A stretch of DNA of 56,542 nt from Bradyrhizobium sp. WSM1743 (GTDB lineage Bacteria > Pseudomonadota > Alphaproteobacteria > Rhizobiales > Xanthobacteraceae), in assembly GCF_000473065.1 (NCBI RefSeq), contig NZ_AXAZ01000054.1:1-56542 (forward strand). The letters are read 5' to 3'. The notes beneath the pieces are model-generated. The model did no database searches and was not told where the DNA came from. It saw only the letters and a list, made by a program, of their open reading frames with translations. This document shows positions 26,264 through 34,576 of the stretch, piece after piece (positions within the stretch are counted from its first letter, which is position 1; the number at the start of each line of letters is the position of its first letter). The translations under genes and the position numbers were made by a program.

Positions 26264-26362
26264 TCAGAGCTGCGGAATCACCTGCGCCCAGATCGCGATC
26301 ATCCCGACGAACAGCGTGATGGACGCCAGCGCGGCGGCTTCTTCCACGAAAACCCTGAACAT
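26264..26362 (-). CDS. 32-residue SOS-controlled membrane peptide (SidA-like candidate)
   Basis: A short gene encoding 32 residues: MFRVFVEEAAALAS, a single hydrophobic helix to about residue 27 (ITLFVGMIAIWA), and QVIPQL. GGGAG lies 7 bases upstream of the ATG, with a -35/-10 promoter covered by two LexA-type boxes. In Caulobacter, SidA is a 29-residue inner-membrane peptide made in the SOS response that blocks division through FtsW. The size, single membrane helix and LexA control here fit that role. Homology to SidA is inferred from these properties, not from alignment. The peptide is 183 bases upstream of dnaE on the same strand. Confidence 0.75.
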   Translation of the reverse strand: MFRVFVEEAAALASITLFVGMIAIWAQVIPQL

Positions 26363-26379
26363 GGCTTGCTCCCTTGTTG

Positions 26380-26412
26380 GAACGTATGGAGAACATTGTT
26401 CTCAGTTTGTTC
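26380..26412. promoter_or_regulatory. Two opposed LexA boxes
   Basis: GAAC-N7-GAAC at 26380-26394 and GTTC-N7-GTTC at 26398-26412, three bases apart, are both exact matches to the alphaproteobacterial LexA consensus (GTTC-N7-GTTC, either strand). Together they form a larger inverted array centred on GAACATTGTTC (26391-26401). They cover the -10 and spacer of the promoter below, so LexA binding would block transcription of the 32-residue peptide gene. Confidence 0.85.
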
Positions 26413-26423
26413 TAAGGAGTCAA
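26395..26423 (-). promoter_or_regulatory. Promoter of the SOS peptide gene
   Basis: On the minus strand TTGACT (26418-26423) and AACAAT (26395-26400) are 17 bases apart. The -10 is weak, consistent with a tightly regulated promoter. Transcription would start about 25 bases before the ATG at 26362. Confidence 0.6.
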
Positions 26424-26474
26424 GCGCGGCGGACAACCTCGAAAAGCGATGGTTAACTCGCTGAATGCAAACGA

Positions 26475-26504
26475 CAAAAAAGCCCCGGCCGAAGCCGGGG
26501 CTTT
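26475..26504 (-). terminator. Intrinsic terminator of the porin gene
   Basis: AAAGCCCCGGC (26479-26489) and GCCGGGGCTTT (26494-26504) form an 11-bp stem with a 4-base loop, followed on the minus strand by a run of six T. It lies about 30 bases beyond the porin stop codon. Confidence 0.9.
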
Positions 26505-26533
26505 CGTCAGCCGCTCGCGTGGAGCGATCTGTC

Positions 26534-27256
26534 TTAGTAGCGAGCCACCATCGGGCCGCCGAACTTGTAGTTCAGGCGCACGAGACCCATGTCGACGTCC
26601 TGACGGATGCGCTCCGTGCCGGCGAAACCGGCGAAGGTCACGTCCTTGTCGGACAGGAAGATGTGGTTGTACTCGACGCCAACCGACCAGTTCGGAGCGA
26701 AGCCGTACTCCAGGCCAGCACCGACGGTGCCACCCCAGCGGGTTTGGCTGGTCGAAGCGAGCAGCGGGCCGGCCACGTCGTAGATCTCGTACTTGTCGCT
26801 GACCACGGCCGCACCGCCCTTCACGTAGATGAGGACGTTGTTCCAGGCATAACCGACTTGGCCGGTGATCAGGCCGAACGCATCCATCTTGGTGCGGTTG
26901 CGAGTGGCGAACAGCGCGCTGAGATTGTCGCCGGAGAAGTCGGCCCAGTTGCCCTGGCCTTCCACGCCGAACACCCACTGGCCCGACTGCCAGCGATAGC
27001 CGATCTGGCCACCGACCGTGCCGCCGGTCGCATCGTGCGAGCCTTCGCGACCAACGCCAACGAAATCCCAGGTCACGTGCGACGAACCCCCGCCGCCGTT
27101 GATGCCGATGTAGAAGCCGCTCCAGTCGTAAACGGCAGCGATCGCCGCCGGCGGAGCTTTGGTGTACGGCCGCGCCGCGAGGTCAGCAGCCAGCGCCGGC
27201 GCAGCCGCGCTGAGCGCGATCAGGCTGACAGCGGCGAGCAACAAATTCTTTTTCAT
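26534..27256 (-). CDS. Omp25/31-type outer-membrane beta-barrel protein
   Basis: 240 residues. Signal peptide MKKNLLLAAVSLIALSAAAPALA, then the family start ADLAARPYTKAPP and YDWSGFYIGINGGGG. Alternating strands follow (GGQIGYRWQSGQWVFGVEGQ, VGYAWNNVLIYVKGG, GAGLEYGFAPNWSVGVEYN), and it ends in RLNYKFGGPMVARY. Such eight-stranded barrels are abundant outer-membrane proteins of Brucella and rhizobia, with roles in membrane stability. It has a strong terminator downstream and a 180-base upstream region, so it is monocistronic. The final residue is Tyr rather than the commoner Phe. Confidence 0.88.
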   Translation of the reverse strand: MKKNLLLAAVSLIALSAAAPALAADLAARPYTKAPPAAIAAVYDWSGFYIGINGGGGSSHVTWDFVGVGREGSHDATGGTVGGQIGYRWQSGQWVFGVEGQGNWADFSGDNLSALFATRNRTKMDAFGLITGQVGYAWNNVLIYVKGGAAVVSDKYEIYDVAGPLLASTSQTRWGGTVGAGLEYGFAPNWSVGVEYNHIFLSDKDVTFAGFAGTERIRQDVDMGLVRLNYKFGGPMVARY

Positions 27257-27509
27257 TTGATTCCCGTTCCAGTTTCTTCAGAGGCCCCCGGGCCGTAACT
27301 GTCGTCATAACAGCGATCGACGGAATTGCTGTAACCACGACGCAACAGTTCGGTCGAAAGGACCTCGCTGATTAACGAATGTTTATCGGCGTGTGTGCGG
27401 AAACCCTTTGAAACAAGAGTTTTCATGAGTTCCAATGTCGACTACACGACATAAACTGCACGCGCGCGTAACAACGTCGCGCGCACATTCGCGTGATTGG
27501 AGAATCGAA

Positions 27510-27818
27510 ATGCGCGGTCGAGTTCCTCATCCTATTGTCGCCACACTTTCGCTCGCATTGATCACATTTGCACTCGCATCAATTCCAAGCACGCCCGCGC
27601 GTGCATTCGGCAAAAATCATCCGTTCTGCCTCACTGGTGATGAATGGCCGGGACTGAGCAATTGCAGGTTCGACACCTACGCGCAGTGTCAAGTGAGCGC
27701 GTCCGGTCGCGCGCTGACCTGCATCGCCAATCCGTATTTCGCCGGACAGAGCGACGATCCATACGCGTATCAAAATCGTCCGCGCGCGCAGACGCCAGGC
27801 TATTTCCTGCCGCGCTGA
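27510..27818 (+). CDS. DUF3551 secreted protein (first of pair)
   Basis: 102 residues from ATG 27510, preceded by GGAGAA five bases upstream; the longer open frame upstream is ignored for that reason. A signal peptide (LALITFALASIPSTPARA) is followed by the DUF3551 pattern FCLTGDEWPGLSNCRFDTYA, QCQVSASGRALTCIANPYF, with four cysteines likely forming two disulfides. These short periplasmic or secreted proteins are numerous in Bradyrhizobium and have no known function. It is followed at once by a second family member. Confidence 0.8.
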   Translation: MRGRVPHPIVATLSLALITFALASIPSTPARAFGKNHPFCLTGDEWPGLSNCRFDTYAQCQVSASGRALTCIANPYFAGQSDDPYAYQNRPRAQTPGYFLPR

Positions 27819-27819
27819 G

Positions 27820-28125
27820 ATGCGCCGCGCCGCACTGATGCTCGCCCTCACCGGCATGCTCCCGGCAAGCGGAGCTGCGCACGCGCAGACCTATGATCCG
27901 AGCTATCCGGTCTGCATGCAGATCTACGGCCCCGTCGGCTATTTCGACTGCCGCTACGGCTCGCTTGCGCAGTGCCGATATCTCGCCGTCGGGCGCTCCG
28001 CGAGTTGCGTCGTGAACCCGTACTTTTTACCGAAGAAACAAACTGTCCCTCGCCGCCCGAGCGCACCGCCGTTGGCACCGGATGATCAAAACCGTTCGGC
28101 TGCAGCCACTTATCCTGTGGCGTAG
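27820..28125 (+). CDS. DUF3551 secreted protein (second of pair)
   Basis: 101 residues, starting two bases after the stop of the preceding paralogue, so the two are surely co-transcribed. A signal peptide ends near GAAHAQ; the mature part has YPVCMQIYGPVGYFDCRYGS, LAQCRYLAVGRSASCVVNPYF, the same cysteine spacing as its neighbour. The C-terminal tail is proline rich and polar. The two copies probably arose by tandem duplication but share only the motif positions. Confidence 0.8.
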   Translation: MRRAALMLALTGMLPASGAAHAQTYDPSYPVCMQIYGPVGYFDCRYGSLAQCRYLAVGRSASCVVNPYFLPKKQTVPRRPSAPPLAPDDQNRSAAATYPVA

Positions 28126-28138
28126 CGGCTGCGTCTCC

Positions 28139-28777
28139 TCAGCTTTGCCAAGGCGTGTTGCGGATGCGCGTGCACGCGTTCGGCTTGCGGAAGCTCGGAT
28201 CGTGATCTTCGATGTAGTCGAAGTTGACCGTCCCGAACGTCGTCTGCGGCTTCTTCAGCGCCGAGCAGGTCTACACCTTCAAGAACTCGTTCTTGAAGTC
28301 GCCGCGCGGAAACGCTGAGATCACCTGGTCGCGCTGCTCCGGCGTGTACTCGTCAAATCCAACGCCCACGACGTCCACCAGGACGCCCGCGTTGGTGAGC
28401 GCGATCTCTGGTCTCATATATTGCGGAATGCCGGGGGTGGTGTGCAGCGCGATTGCTTCCCAGACCAGGTCGGCTTGTGGCTCGGCAATGCCGCGCGCCT
28501 GCAGAAAGTCGCGCGCCGCGTCGGCGCCGTCGACCTCAAACCGCTTGGTCTCGGTGTGGTAGTGATCGACGAGGCCGAGATCGTGAAACAGCGCCGCGAC
28601 ATAGAGCAGCTCGGAATCGAACTTCAGCTTCTGACGCAGCCCCTTGATCGCGCCGAACACGTAGACGCGAACCGAATGGTTGAACAACATCTCGTCTTCG
28701 TAACTGCGCACCAGCTCGGTGGCCTCGCGCGCCAATTGGCTGTCGGGAATCTTGACGCCGGAAATCACGCTCGTCAT
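28139..28777 (-). pseudogene. HD-domain phosphohydrolase-like gene interrupted by an amber codon
   Basis: From ATG 28777 (AGGAG 7 bases upstream) 168 residues read to TAG at 28271-28273. The HD motif (ALFHDLGLVDHY) and NHSVRVYVFG and LHTTPGIPQY segments are intact. The same frame continues past the stop for 43 codons with SALKKPQTTFGTVNFDYIED and PNACTRIRNTPW, typical of the C-terminus of this HD family, to a TGA at 28139-28141. So a single TAG, probably replacing a Tyr codon, truncates an otherwise intact gene. The shortened protein might still fold around the HD site. It is 42 bases downstream of the AhpD-like gene, in one transcription unit. Confidence 0.75.
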
Positions 28778-28818
28778 TTTCAGGCTCCTGCTTTCCTTTC
28801 GGCTGATGCCCTTCGCGG

Positions 28819-29280
28819 TCAGGCTGCATTCTCGAGCGCAGCCTGTGGCGTCTTTCGGAAGCTGATCGACATGCGATTGTACGCATTCATCAGGCTGATC
28901 GCGATGGTGAGATCGACCAGCTCGCGCTCGCTGAAGACCTTGCGGGCGGCTTGATAGGCTACATCCGGAACGTTGGTCTCGGCGACGCGGGTGACAGTCT
29001 CGGCCCAGGCAAGAGCGGCGCGCTCGCGTTCGTCGAAGAGATTGCCGGCCTCGGCCCACGCCTGGACCAGCGCGAGCTTTTCAATCTTCACGCCGCTCTT
29101 CAGCAAGTCGCGCGTATGCATGTCGAGGCAATAGGCGCAGTTGTTGATCTGCGACACGCGGAGATAGACCAGGGTGACCAGCGTCGCGGGAAGCCCGCTC
29201 TGCATGACGTAGCCGTAGACGCCGCCAAGTGCCTTCGTGCCTGCCGGCGCGATGTGGTTGTAGTTGAGACGTTCGGTCAT
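28819..29280 (-). CDS. AhpD-like carboxymuconolactone-decarboxylase-family protein
   Basis: 153 residues, all-helical family. The redox pair is in NNCAYCLDMHTRDLL (CxxC with the downstream His), as in AhpD-type peroxidase-associated proteins. AWAEAGNLFDERERAALAWAE and LTIAISLMNAYNRMSI are the conserved second half. A GGAGAAAG ribosome site precedes the ATG. It is transcribed away from the MocR regulator gene across a 115-base gap, suggesting regulation by it. Confidence 0.85.
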   Translation of the reverse strand: MTERLNYNHIAPAGTKALGGVYGYVMQSGLPATLVTLVYLRVSQINNCAYCLDMHTRDLLKSGVKIEKLALVQAWAEAGNLFDERERAALAWAETVTRVAETNVPDVAYQAARKVFSERELVDLTIAISLMNAYNRMSISFRKTPQAALENAA

Positions 29281-29368
29281 TTGCTTTCTCCTTGATGACC
29301 GGAGGGGATGAACGCTCCCCGTTGCCCCTTAGGTGCCCCTGCCATGGTCCATAAAAAAGCACCAAGAA

Positions 29369-29385
29369 TACACAAAAATCGTGTA
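29369..29385. promoter_or_regulatory. Inverted repeat upstream of the MocR-type regulator
   Basis: TACAC (29369-29373) and GTGTA (29381-29385), seven bases apart, lie 10 bases before the regulator ATG in the divergent promoter region. It could be an autoregulatory operator; the arms are short. Confidence 0.35.
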
Positions 29386-29395
29386 CCACGCAGGC

Positions 29396-30802
29396 ATGAC
29401 CAGGCCGCTGCATCTGAAGCTCGATCGATCTGCGAAGACGCCGCTGGCCGAGCAGATCCACAGGGGAATCAGGACCGCCATCGAGAGCGGCGTGCTCGCC
29501 CCGGGCGCGCGCCTGCCCTCCTGGCAGGATCTGGCCGCCCAGCTCGGCGTCGCGCGCGGCACCGTGCGCGTCGCGTACGAAAAGCTCTCATCCGCCCAAC
29601 TGATCGTCGCGGCCCGCGCGACTGGAACACATGTCGCGGAGCGGCTGTCCTTGCCGGTGCGGCGGGACAAGGCCCCGGCCCCCGGCTCGTTCATGGAGAT
29701 GTACCAGGAGCTCACGGCGGGGCCGGCGATCTTCCAGATGGGCGTGCCTGCGCAGGAGACCCTTCCTGCGACGCTGCTGGCGCGGATGCGCGCGCAGGCG
29801 GTCCGGATTGAGGTGAGCGCGCCGGCGATCTACCCTGACCCGCGCGGCGAGCTGGCGCTGCGGCGCGAGATCGCCGCCTACCTTGCGCTGGCGCGCGGGA
29901 TCGAATGCGCGCCTTCCCAGATCATCGTCACCGGCGGTTTCAGCGGCGGCCTTGGCCTGGCGCTCCGTGTCCTCGGACTCGAGCAGAAGAAGGCCTGGTT
30001 GGAGGACCCGGGCTTTCCGTTCACCCGGCACGGTCTCGAGCTTGCGCGATTATCGATCGCGCCGATCCCGGTTGACGCCGACGGTGTCGACGTCGATTTC
30101 GGACTGAAACATGCTCCTGATGCCGCGCTGGTCGTCGTGACGCCAGGCCAGCAGGCACCGCTCGGATCGACATTGTCACTTGTGCGGCGCTCACGCCTGC
30201 TCGACTGGGCTGCGCAAAGCAAGGCGTGGGTGATCGAGGATGACTATCTGAGCGAGCTTCAGCTCAAGGGCCGGGCGACGCCGGCGCTGGCATCGCTCGA
30301 CCGCGCCGGCCGCGTCATTCACATCGGCTCTTTCAGCAAGACCGTGACGCCAGCTCTCCGTCTGGGCTTTGTCGTTGCACCGGCCGCTCTGGCGTCGCGA
30401 TTTGCCGAAGTTGCGGCGTGCCTCGCGCCGGCGCCTGGACCCGCGGTGCAGCTCGCGATGGCCGATTTCATCCGCGACGGCCATTATCTCCGGCATCTTC
30501 GGCGCACCAAGCGGGTCTACGCAGCGCAAGGCGATGCATTGCTGAAATACCTTCGTCCGCGCACTGCAAACGTTGCGATTGCCGGATTGGCGGCGGTCCT
30601 TCGGTTGCCGGAAGGAGCACCCGATCTGGCCATCGCCAGGGAAGCAGCACCGCTTGGACTGGCGCCCACGCCACTATCGCTCTGGTATGCGGCGAAGCGC
30701 TCAGTGCGCCCAGGACTGTTGCTCGGGGTCGCAACGTCTCCGCTCAAGAGGATCGAGGCCTCCTGCGATCGGCTCCTTCAGATCATCGATCGTCTGGCGT
30801 GA
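29396..30802 (+). CDS. MocR/PdxR-type transcriptional regulator
   Basis: 468 residues: N-terminal winged-helix GntR-like domain (LAEQIHRGIRTAIESGVLAPG, GVARGTVRVAYEKL) fused to a class I aminotransferase-like domain (residues ~100-468) with the PLP lysine in IGSFSKTVTPALRLGF, YPDPRGELALRREIAAYL and IEDDYLSEL. MocR proteins use PLP-bound ligands to control a neighbouring gene. ATG at 29396 is preferred over the upstream in-frame ATG at 29333 because the latter adds 21 non-family residues. Its target is probably the divergent AhpD-like/HD unit. Confidence 0.88.
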   Translation: MTRPLHLKLDRSAKTPLAEQIHRGIRTAIESGVLAPGARLPSWQDLAAQLGVARGTVRVAYEKLSSAQLIVAARATGTHVAERLSLPVRRDKAPAPGSFMEMYQELTAGPAIFQMGVPAQETLPATLLARMRAQAVRIEVSAPAIYPDPRGELALRREIAAYLALARGIECAPSQIIVTGGFSGGLGLALRVLGLEQKKAWLEDPGFPFTRHGLELARLSIAPIPVDADGVDVDFGLKHAPDAALVVVTPGQQAPLGSTLSLVRRSRLLDWAAQSKAWVIEDDYLSELQLKGRATPALASLDRAGRVIHIGSFSKTVTPALRLGFVVAPAALASRFAEVAACLAPAPGPAVQLAMADFIRDGHYLRHLRRTKRVYAAQGDALLKYLRPRTANVAIAGLAAVLRLPEGAPDLAIAREAAPLGLAPTPLSLWYAAKRSVRPGLLLGVATSPLKRIEASCDRLLQIIDRLA

Positions 30803-30825
30803 CGAACGAAATCCTCACCTGGAAA

Positions 30826-32202
30826 TCACGCCAGTGGCCGGATGTTCTGGTTCATGCGGAAGAAGTTCGTCGGGTCATACTTGGCCTTGATCCGCTGCAG
30901 ACGCCGGTAGTTCGGTCCATAGGCGGCAGCGACAGGATCGCCCGTCTCGTCATCGTCGAGATAATTGACATAGCGGCCGGAGGCAAAGAAGGGCCGCATC
31001 CTTTCATAGGTCTCGCGCGTCCAGGAGATGCAGCGGCTGCTATCGCTGGGATGCATCCACTGCGTGAGAATCAGGAAATTGTAGCCCTCCTGCCGATGCG
31101 GAAATGCCGTATCCCCGGCATCGACGCGGGCCGCCGCGCCGTGGACGTGCTCGACGAGGAACTGTCCCATGGGTGTCGGGCAGCGCGCGAAACATTCAAT
31201 CATGGTTGCAATCGCGCCATCACTCAGCTCCGTCAGGAAGTTCGATTTCCAATAGTTGAAGGCGCCTTTCGGATAGTTGGCGTCGAGTATGCGGTTGAGC
31301 TCGCAATAGGGCATCGGCCCGACTGCATCCAGGATCGGCGTTCCGAATTCTTTCAGCGGCCGCACCGCTCGTTCGGCATCGGTCACCGGACCGCAGTGGC
31401 TGGTGACCAGGACTGCGACCTCCGTGCCGGATCCGTCTGGCGCATGCGTCAGGGATGCGTTCAGCATGTGCTCGTCCGCGAGCGATCGCGTGCTGCTCCG
31501 GAAGAATTCGAGCACATCACGGGAGCGTTCGATGGGATGAACGATCGGGCCGCCGGTGACGATTGGTCCGACCGAATGAAGATCGTATTCGAGACCGGTG
31601 GCGATCCCGAAGTTTCCGCCGCCGCCGCGGAGGGCCCAGAACAGATCGGGCTCCTCTTGCTTGCTGGCCCGCAAGACCTTGCCGTCGGCAGTGACAAGTT
31701 CGACGGCCCGCAGATTATCCAGTGCTAGGCCGTACTTGCCCATCAACCAGCCCAGTCCTCCGCCAAGGGTCAGACCAGCAATCCCGGTGGTCGAGACCAC
31801 GCCACCGGTGACCGCAAGCCCATGAAGCTGCGTTTCGCGATTGAGCTCGGCCCAGGTGACCCCGCCCTGCGCCCAGACGGTCTTGCCGACAGGATCGACC
31901 CGCACGCCCTTCATGGGCGAGAGGTCGATCATGATCCCGCCGTCGATGGTTGCGCGCCCTGCTACATTATGACCGCCGCCGCGAACTGCGACCTCAAGGC
32001 CGAGCTTGGTCGCAAGGGCGACCGCATCGACGACATCAGCCACGCTGCGGCACCTGGCGATCAATGCTGGCCGTTTGTCGATCAGCCCGTTGTGGACCTT
32101 TCGCGCCTCCTCGTAGCCCTCGTCCGCTGGCTTGAGGAGTTGTCCTCCGAAGGAGGCGTTTAGATCGGCGGCAGCGCTGGCGACAGATGCGATGGATGAC
32201 AT
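30826..32202 (-). CDS. FAD-binding oxidoreductase (berberine-bridge-enzyme type)
   Basis: 458 residues. The FAD domain has VAVRGGGHNVAGRATIDGG, whose His is the covalent flavin attachment site, then GIAGLTLGGGLGWLMGKYG. The Cys that gives a second flavin bond in some members is absent (LALDNL), so flavin is probably linked only through His. The C-terminus YGPNYRRLQRIKAKYDP, NFFRMNQNI is the BBE domain. Such enzymes oxidise sugars or alcohol-like metabolites; the substrate is unknown. It is divergent from a LysR gene. Confidence 0.87.
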   Translation of the reverse strand: MSSIASVASAAADLNASFGGQLLKPADEGYEEARKVHNGLIDKRPALIARCRSVADVVDAVALATKLGLEVAVRGGGHNVAGRATIDGGIMIDLSPMKGVRVDPVGKTVWAQGGVTWAELNRETQLHGLAVTGGVVSTTGIAGLTLGGGLGWLMGKYGLALDNLRAVELVTADGKVLRASKQEEPDLFWALRGGGGNFGIATGLEYDLHSVGPIVTGGPIVHPIERSRDVLEFFRSSTRSLADEHMLNASLTHAPDGSGTEVAVLVTSHCGPVTDAERAVRPLKEFGTPILDAVGPMPYCELNRILDANYPKGAFNYWKSNFLTELSDGAIATMIECFARCPTPMGQFLVEHVHGAAARVDAGDTAFPHRQEGYNFLILTQWMHPSDSSRCISWTRETYERMRPFFASGRYVNYLDDDETGDPVAAAYGPNYRRLQRIKAKYDPTNFFRMNQNIRPLA

Positions 32203-32273
32203 GACACGATCTCCTCAGCTTGATCCGCCACATCCTCGGCCGAGGGCTGTCTCGGAGCAAATCCGAAGAATTC

Positions 32274-32298
32274 AGGTGACGATGAAATGATTTCACCT
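32274..32298. promoter_or_regulatory. LysR-type operator candidate between FAD oxidase and LysR gene
   Basis: AGGTGA (32274-32279) and TCACCT (32293-32298) are an inverted repeat. Nested in it is TGAAATGATTTCA (32283-32295), a perfect T-N11-A palindrome, the usual LysR recognition pattern. It lies 12 bases before the LysR ATG and 70 bases before the FAD gene start, so one site could control both. Confidence 0.6.
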
Positions 32299-32309
32299 AG
32301 ACTGGCGGC

Positions 32310-33218
32310 ATGCACAAGCTGCCGCCGCTGATTGAGCTTCGCGCGTTTGAGGCCGCTGCCCGCCATCTCAGCTTCAAGAAAGCTGCGGCAGAACTCGGCG
32401 TGACCCCAACGGCGATCAGCCACCAGATCGGGTTGCTCGAGCATTATTGCGGTCGGGCTCTGTTCCGGCGCAGACCAAGGCCGCTTTCGTTGACCGATGC
32501 CGGCGCGCGGCTCTTCCCCGCCATTCGCGGCGGACTTGAGGCGTTTGCCGCGGCCATTGCGGCCGTCAAGCAGGAACGAGACCAGCAGCCTCTCCGTGTG
32601 ACGACAACCAATGCTTTCGCCAGCCGCTGGCTCGTGCCCCGCTTGCCCCTATGGCGGAAGCTGCACCCCGACGTGCCGCTGGAAGTCATCGGCACAGATT
32701 CAGTGCTCGATCTGCAGGCCGGAGATGGCGATGTCGCCATTCGCTATGCGACCAGCCGGGCACGGCCGGCAGACGGAATCGTCGATGATCTCTTCAGCGA
32801 TACGTTCTGGCCGGTCTGCAGTCCGCGTTTGCTTGCAATGGAGCGCCTGAAGCGACCAATCGATCTTGCGAACCACGTTCTGATCCACTCCTATTGGTCG
32901 CCCGCCGATCGTGAGCCGCCGACATGGCAGAGATGGCTCGCCGCAGCTCAGCGCAGGTGGCGCGAGGTGCCCCAATTCAAGGACATGCAGCATCTGAGCT
33001 TCCGGGAGGAACTGCACGCAATCGAGGCGGTGATTGCCGGACAGGGAGTCGGGATTTTCAGTGACGTGCTCGTGGCACACGACCTCGCCGCTGGTACGCT
33101 CGTGAAGGCGTTCAAGTTGAGCTTGCCTGGCTACGGCTTCCATGTGGTCAGTAAGCCAAGCCATCCGCGCGCACGGACCATCCGGGCTTTTTCGCAGTGG
33201 TTGCGGTCAAATCCTTGA
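32310..33218 (+). CDS. LysR-family regulator (GcvA-like)
   Basis: 302 residues, normal length. The N-terminal winged helix LIELRAFEAAARHLSFKKAA, LGVTPTAISHQIGLLE is GcvA-like, and the effector domain contains ASRWLVPRLPLWRKLHPDVP and the gatekeeping segment GQGVGIFSDVLVAHDL. It is divergent from the FAD oxidase, its likely target, with a shared palindromic site between. The inducer is unknown. Confidence 0.9.
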   Translation: MHKLPPLIELRAFEAAARHLSFKKAAAELGVTPTAISHQIGLLEHYCGRALFRRRPRPLSLTDAGARLFPAIRGGLEAFAAAIAAVKQERDQQPLRVTTTNAFASRWLVPRLPLWRKLHPDVPLEVIGTDSVLDLQAGDGDVAIRYATSRARPADGIVDDLFSDTFWPVCSPRLLAMERLKRPIDLANHVLIHSYWSPADREPPTWQRWLAAAQRRWREVPQFKDMQHLSFREELHAIEAVIAGQGVGIFSDVLVAHDLAAGTLVKAFKLSLPGYGFHVVSKPSHPRARTIRAFSQWLRSNP

Positions 33219-33674
33219 TCCGCCTCTCCGTGAGCAGACGCGCACCACACTGGCGCCGTTCACGCGTCTTCAGGGAACAGCCCGCGCAGGGTGCGCGCCT
33301 TATCCGGCAGCCTACGTCAACCGTCATTGCCCAGCTACGCAGCACACATCATGCGTTCGATGCCCTGCGTGATGTAGTTCCGGCATCGCCAGCCCCCTTT
33401 GCCGCGCCGCGAAATTGGAACTCCTTATGGTGTTACCAATACGCATTTTGCAATTGTGTCAGCATGGCACTGGATTTAATTCGTCAAAGATCTTGCGATC
33501 CAAGAATATTCGCGTCCGGTCGCGTGTTTGGAGCTTGTTTTTGCGATTGAGAGCTTTCGCAGCTGAATTGGAGTTCGCGGCGCAAGGCGTAGGCAGATTC
33601 AAACAAAGTTTGAGGCTCTCTCCCTATACCGCTCGAAATGCGATGCGGCGGATGGTTTGCGGCGAGCTGCAGTG
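33219..33674. other. Intergenic stretch, partly AT-richer, no gene recognised
   Basis: 456 bases. The middle (about 33410-33560) is visibly less GC rich than its neighbours. An 86-codon plus-strand frame (33415-33675) has no signal peptide, motif or family-like composition. The upstream promoter of the Crp/Fnr gene should lie in the last 150 bases, but I could not assign it. Confidence 0.4.
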
Positions 33675-34415
33675 ATGCTTCCCAGCGGAGTTGCTAACCG
33701 GCTTCTGGCAGCACTGCCGGCTGCGGACCTCGATCTGCTGGCACCCGAGCTAGAGATGGTTACGCTCGATCGGGACGCGGTCGTCTCGCGGGCGGGTGAC
33801 CATACCGAGTACGTCTTCTTCCCTCATAGTGGCGCCGTTACGGTCATGATCGACACGGCGAATGGGCAGACGGTCGCAAGCGCCGCAATAGGACGCGAGG
33901 GAGCAGTGGGCACGCTTTCCGTGCTGGGGCCGTCCCCTGCTGTCGTAACCGCCGTCGTTCGTGCTGCGGGGACCGCCTCGCGGATTCCCGCAGCGCGATT
34001 CCATGCCGCCTTCAGCCGGAGTCCCGCGATCCGGCATGCGGTCCAGATGCACTTCAAGGCGATGCTGATACAGTTGCAAGTTGGCGGGGCTTGCAATGCG
34101 CTGCATCCGGTCCAGGCCCGCATGGCACGCTGGCTGCTCCAACTTCGCGACCGCATCGACCAAGACACCCTGCCGCTCACCCAGGAGGCGCTTTCGCAAA
34201 TACTGGGCGTACGGCGAACGACGGTGACACTTCTGATGCGCAATCTGCGTGCTTCCGGAGCGATCAGATCGGAACGGCGAGGCGAAATCGAGGTCGACTC
34301 ATCGCGGCTCGCTGCAGTGGCGTGCGAATGCCGCGACACCATGCGTCTCGAAGTCGAGGAGATCTTCTCTGGGAATGCAGCGTCATCTCGCGTTTCGGCA
34401 CTGCCGACGCAGTAA
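33675..34415 (+). CDS. Crp/Fnr-family regulator
   Basis: 246 residues. An N-terminal cyclic-nucleotide-type jelly roll (LEMVTLDRDAVVSRAGDHTEYVFF, GAVTVMID, GREGAVG) is followed by a dimer helix and a C-terminal HTH (LTQEALSQILGVRRTTVTLLMR). There is no cysteine cluster of the FNR kind, so it is not an Fe-S oxygen sensor; the effector is unknown. The ATG at 33675 is the best candidate; GTG 33672 and TTG 33657 are in frame too. It has no obvious target next to it. Confidence 0.85.
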   Translation: MLPSGVANRLLAALPAADLDLLAPELEMVTLDRDAVVSRAGDHTEYVFFPHSGAVTVMIDTANGQTVASAAIGREGAVGTLSVLGPSPAVVTAVVRAAGTASRIPAARFHAAFSRSPAIRHAVQMHFKAMLIQLQVGGACNALHPVQARMARWLLQLRDRIDQDTLPLTQEALSQILGVRRTTVTLLMRNLRASGAIRSERRGEIEVDSSRLAAVACECRDTMRLEVEEIFSGNAASSRVSALPTQ

Positions 34416-34576
34416 ATGAAACGGGCGCTGCTGGCCGTTTCGAAGCGGCCCGGTGAATCCGGCGAACACGGTGCGGAAATTGCAGCTTCACGCATGCGGA
34501 TTCTTCGGGCCGATCAGGCCGTGGCCCAAGGCTCTGATAAGATCGCCCATCTCACATCGGCGCTTGGCAGCGCGGT

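Noticed and set aside
27253..27435. 60-codon minus-strand frame ending four bases into the porin start
   Set aside because: It lies in the porin leader region, has no domain or clear ribosome site, and its overlap is probably fortuitous.
33415..33675. 86-codon plus-strand frame before the Crp/Fnr gene
   Set aside because: No family-like motif, signal or ribosome site; it sits in an AT-richer intergenic stretch.
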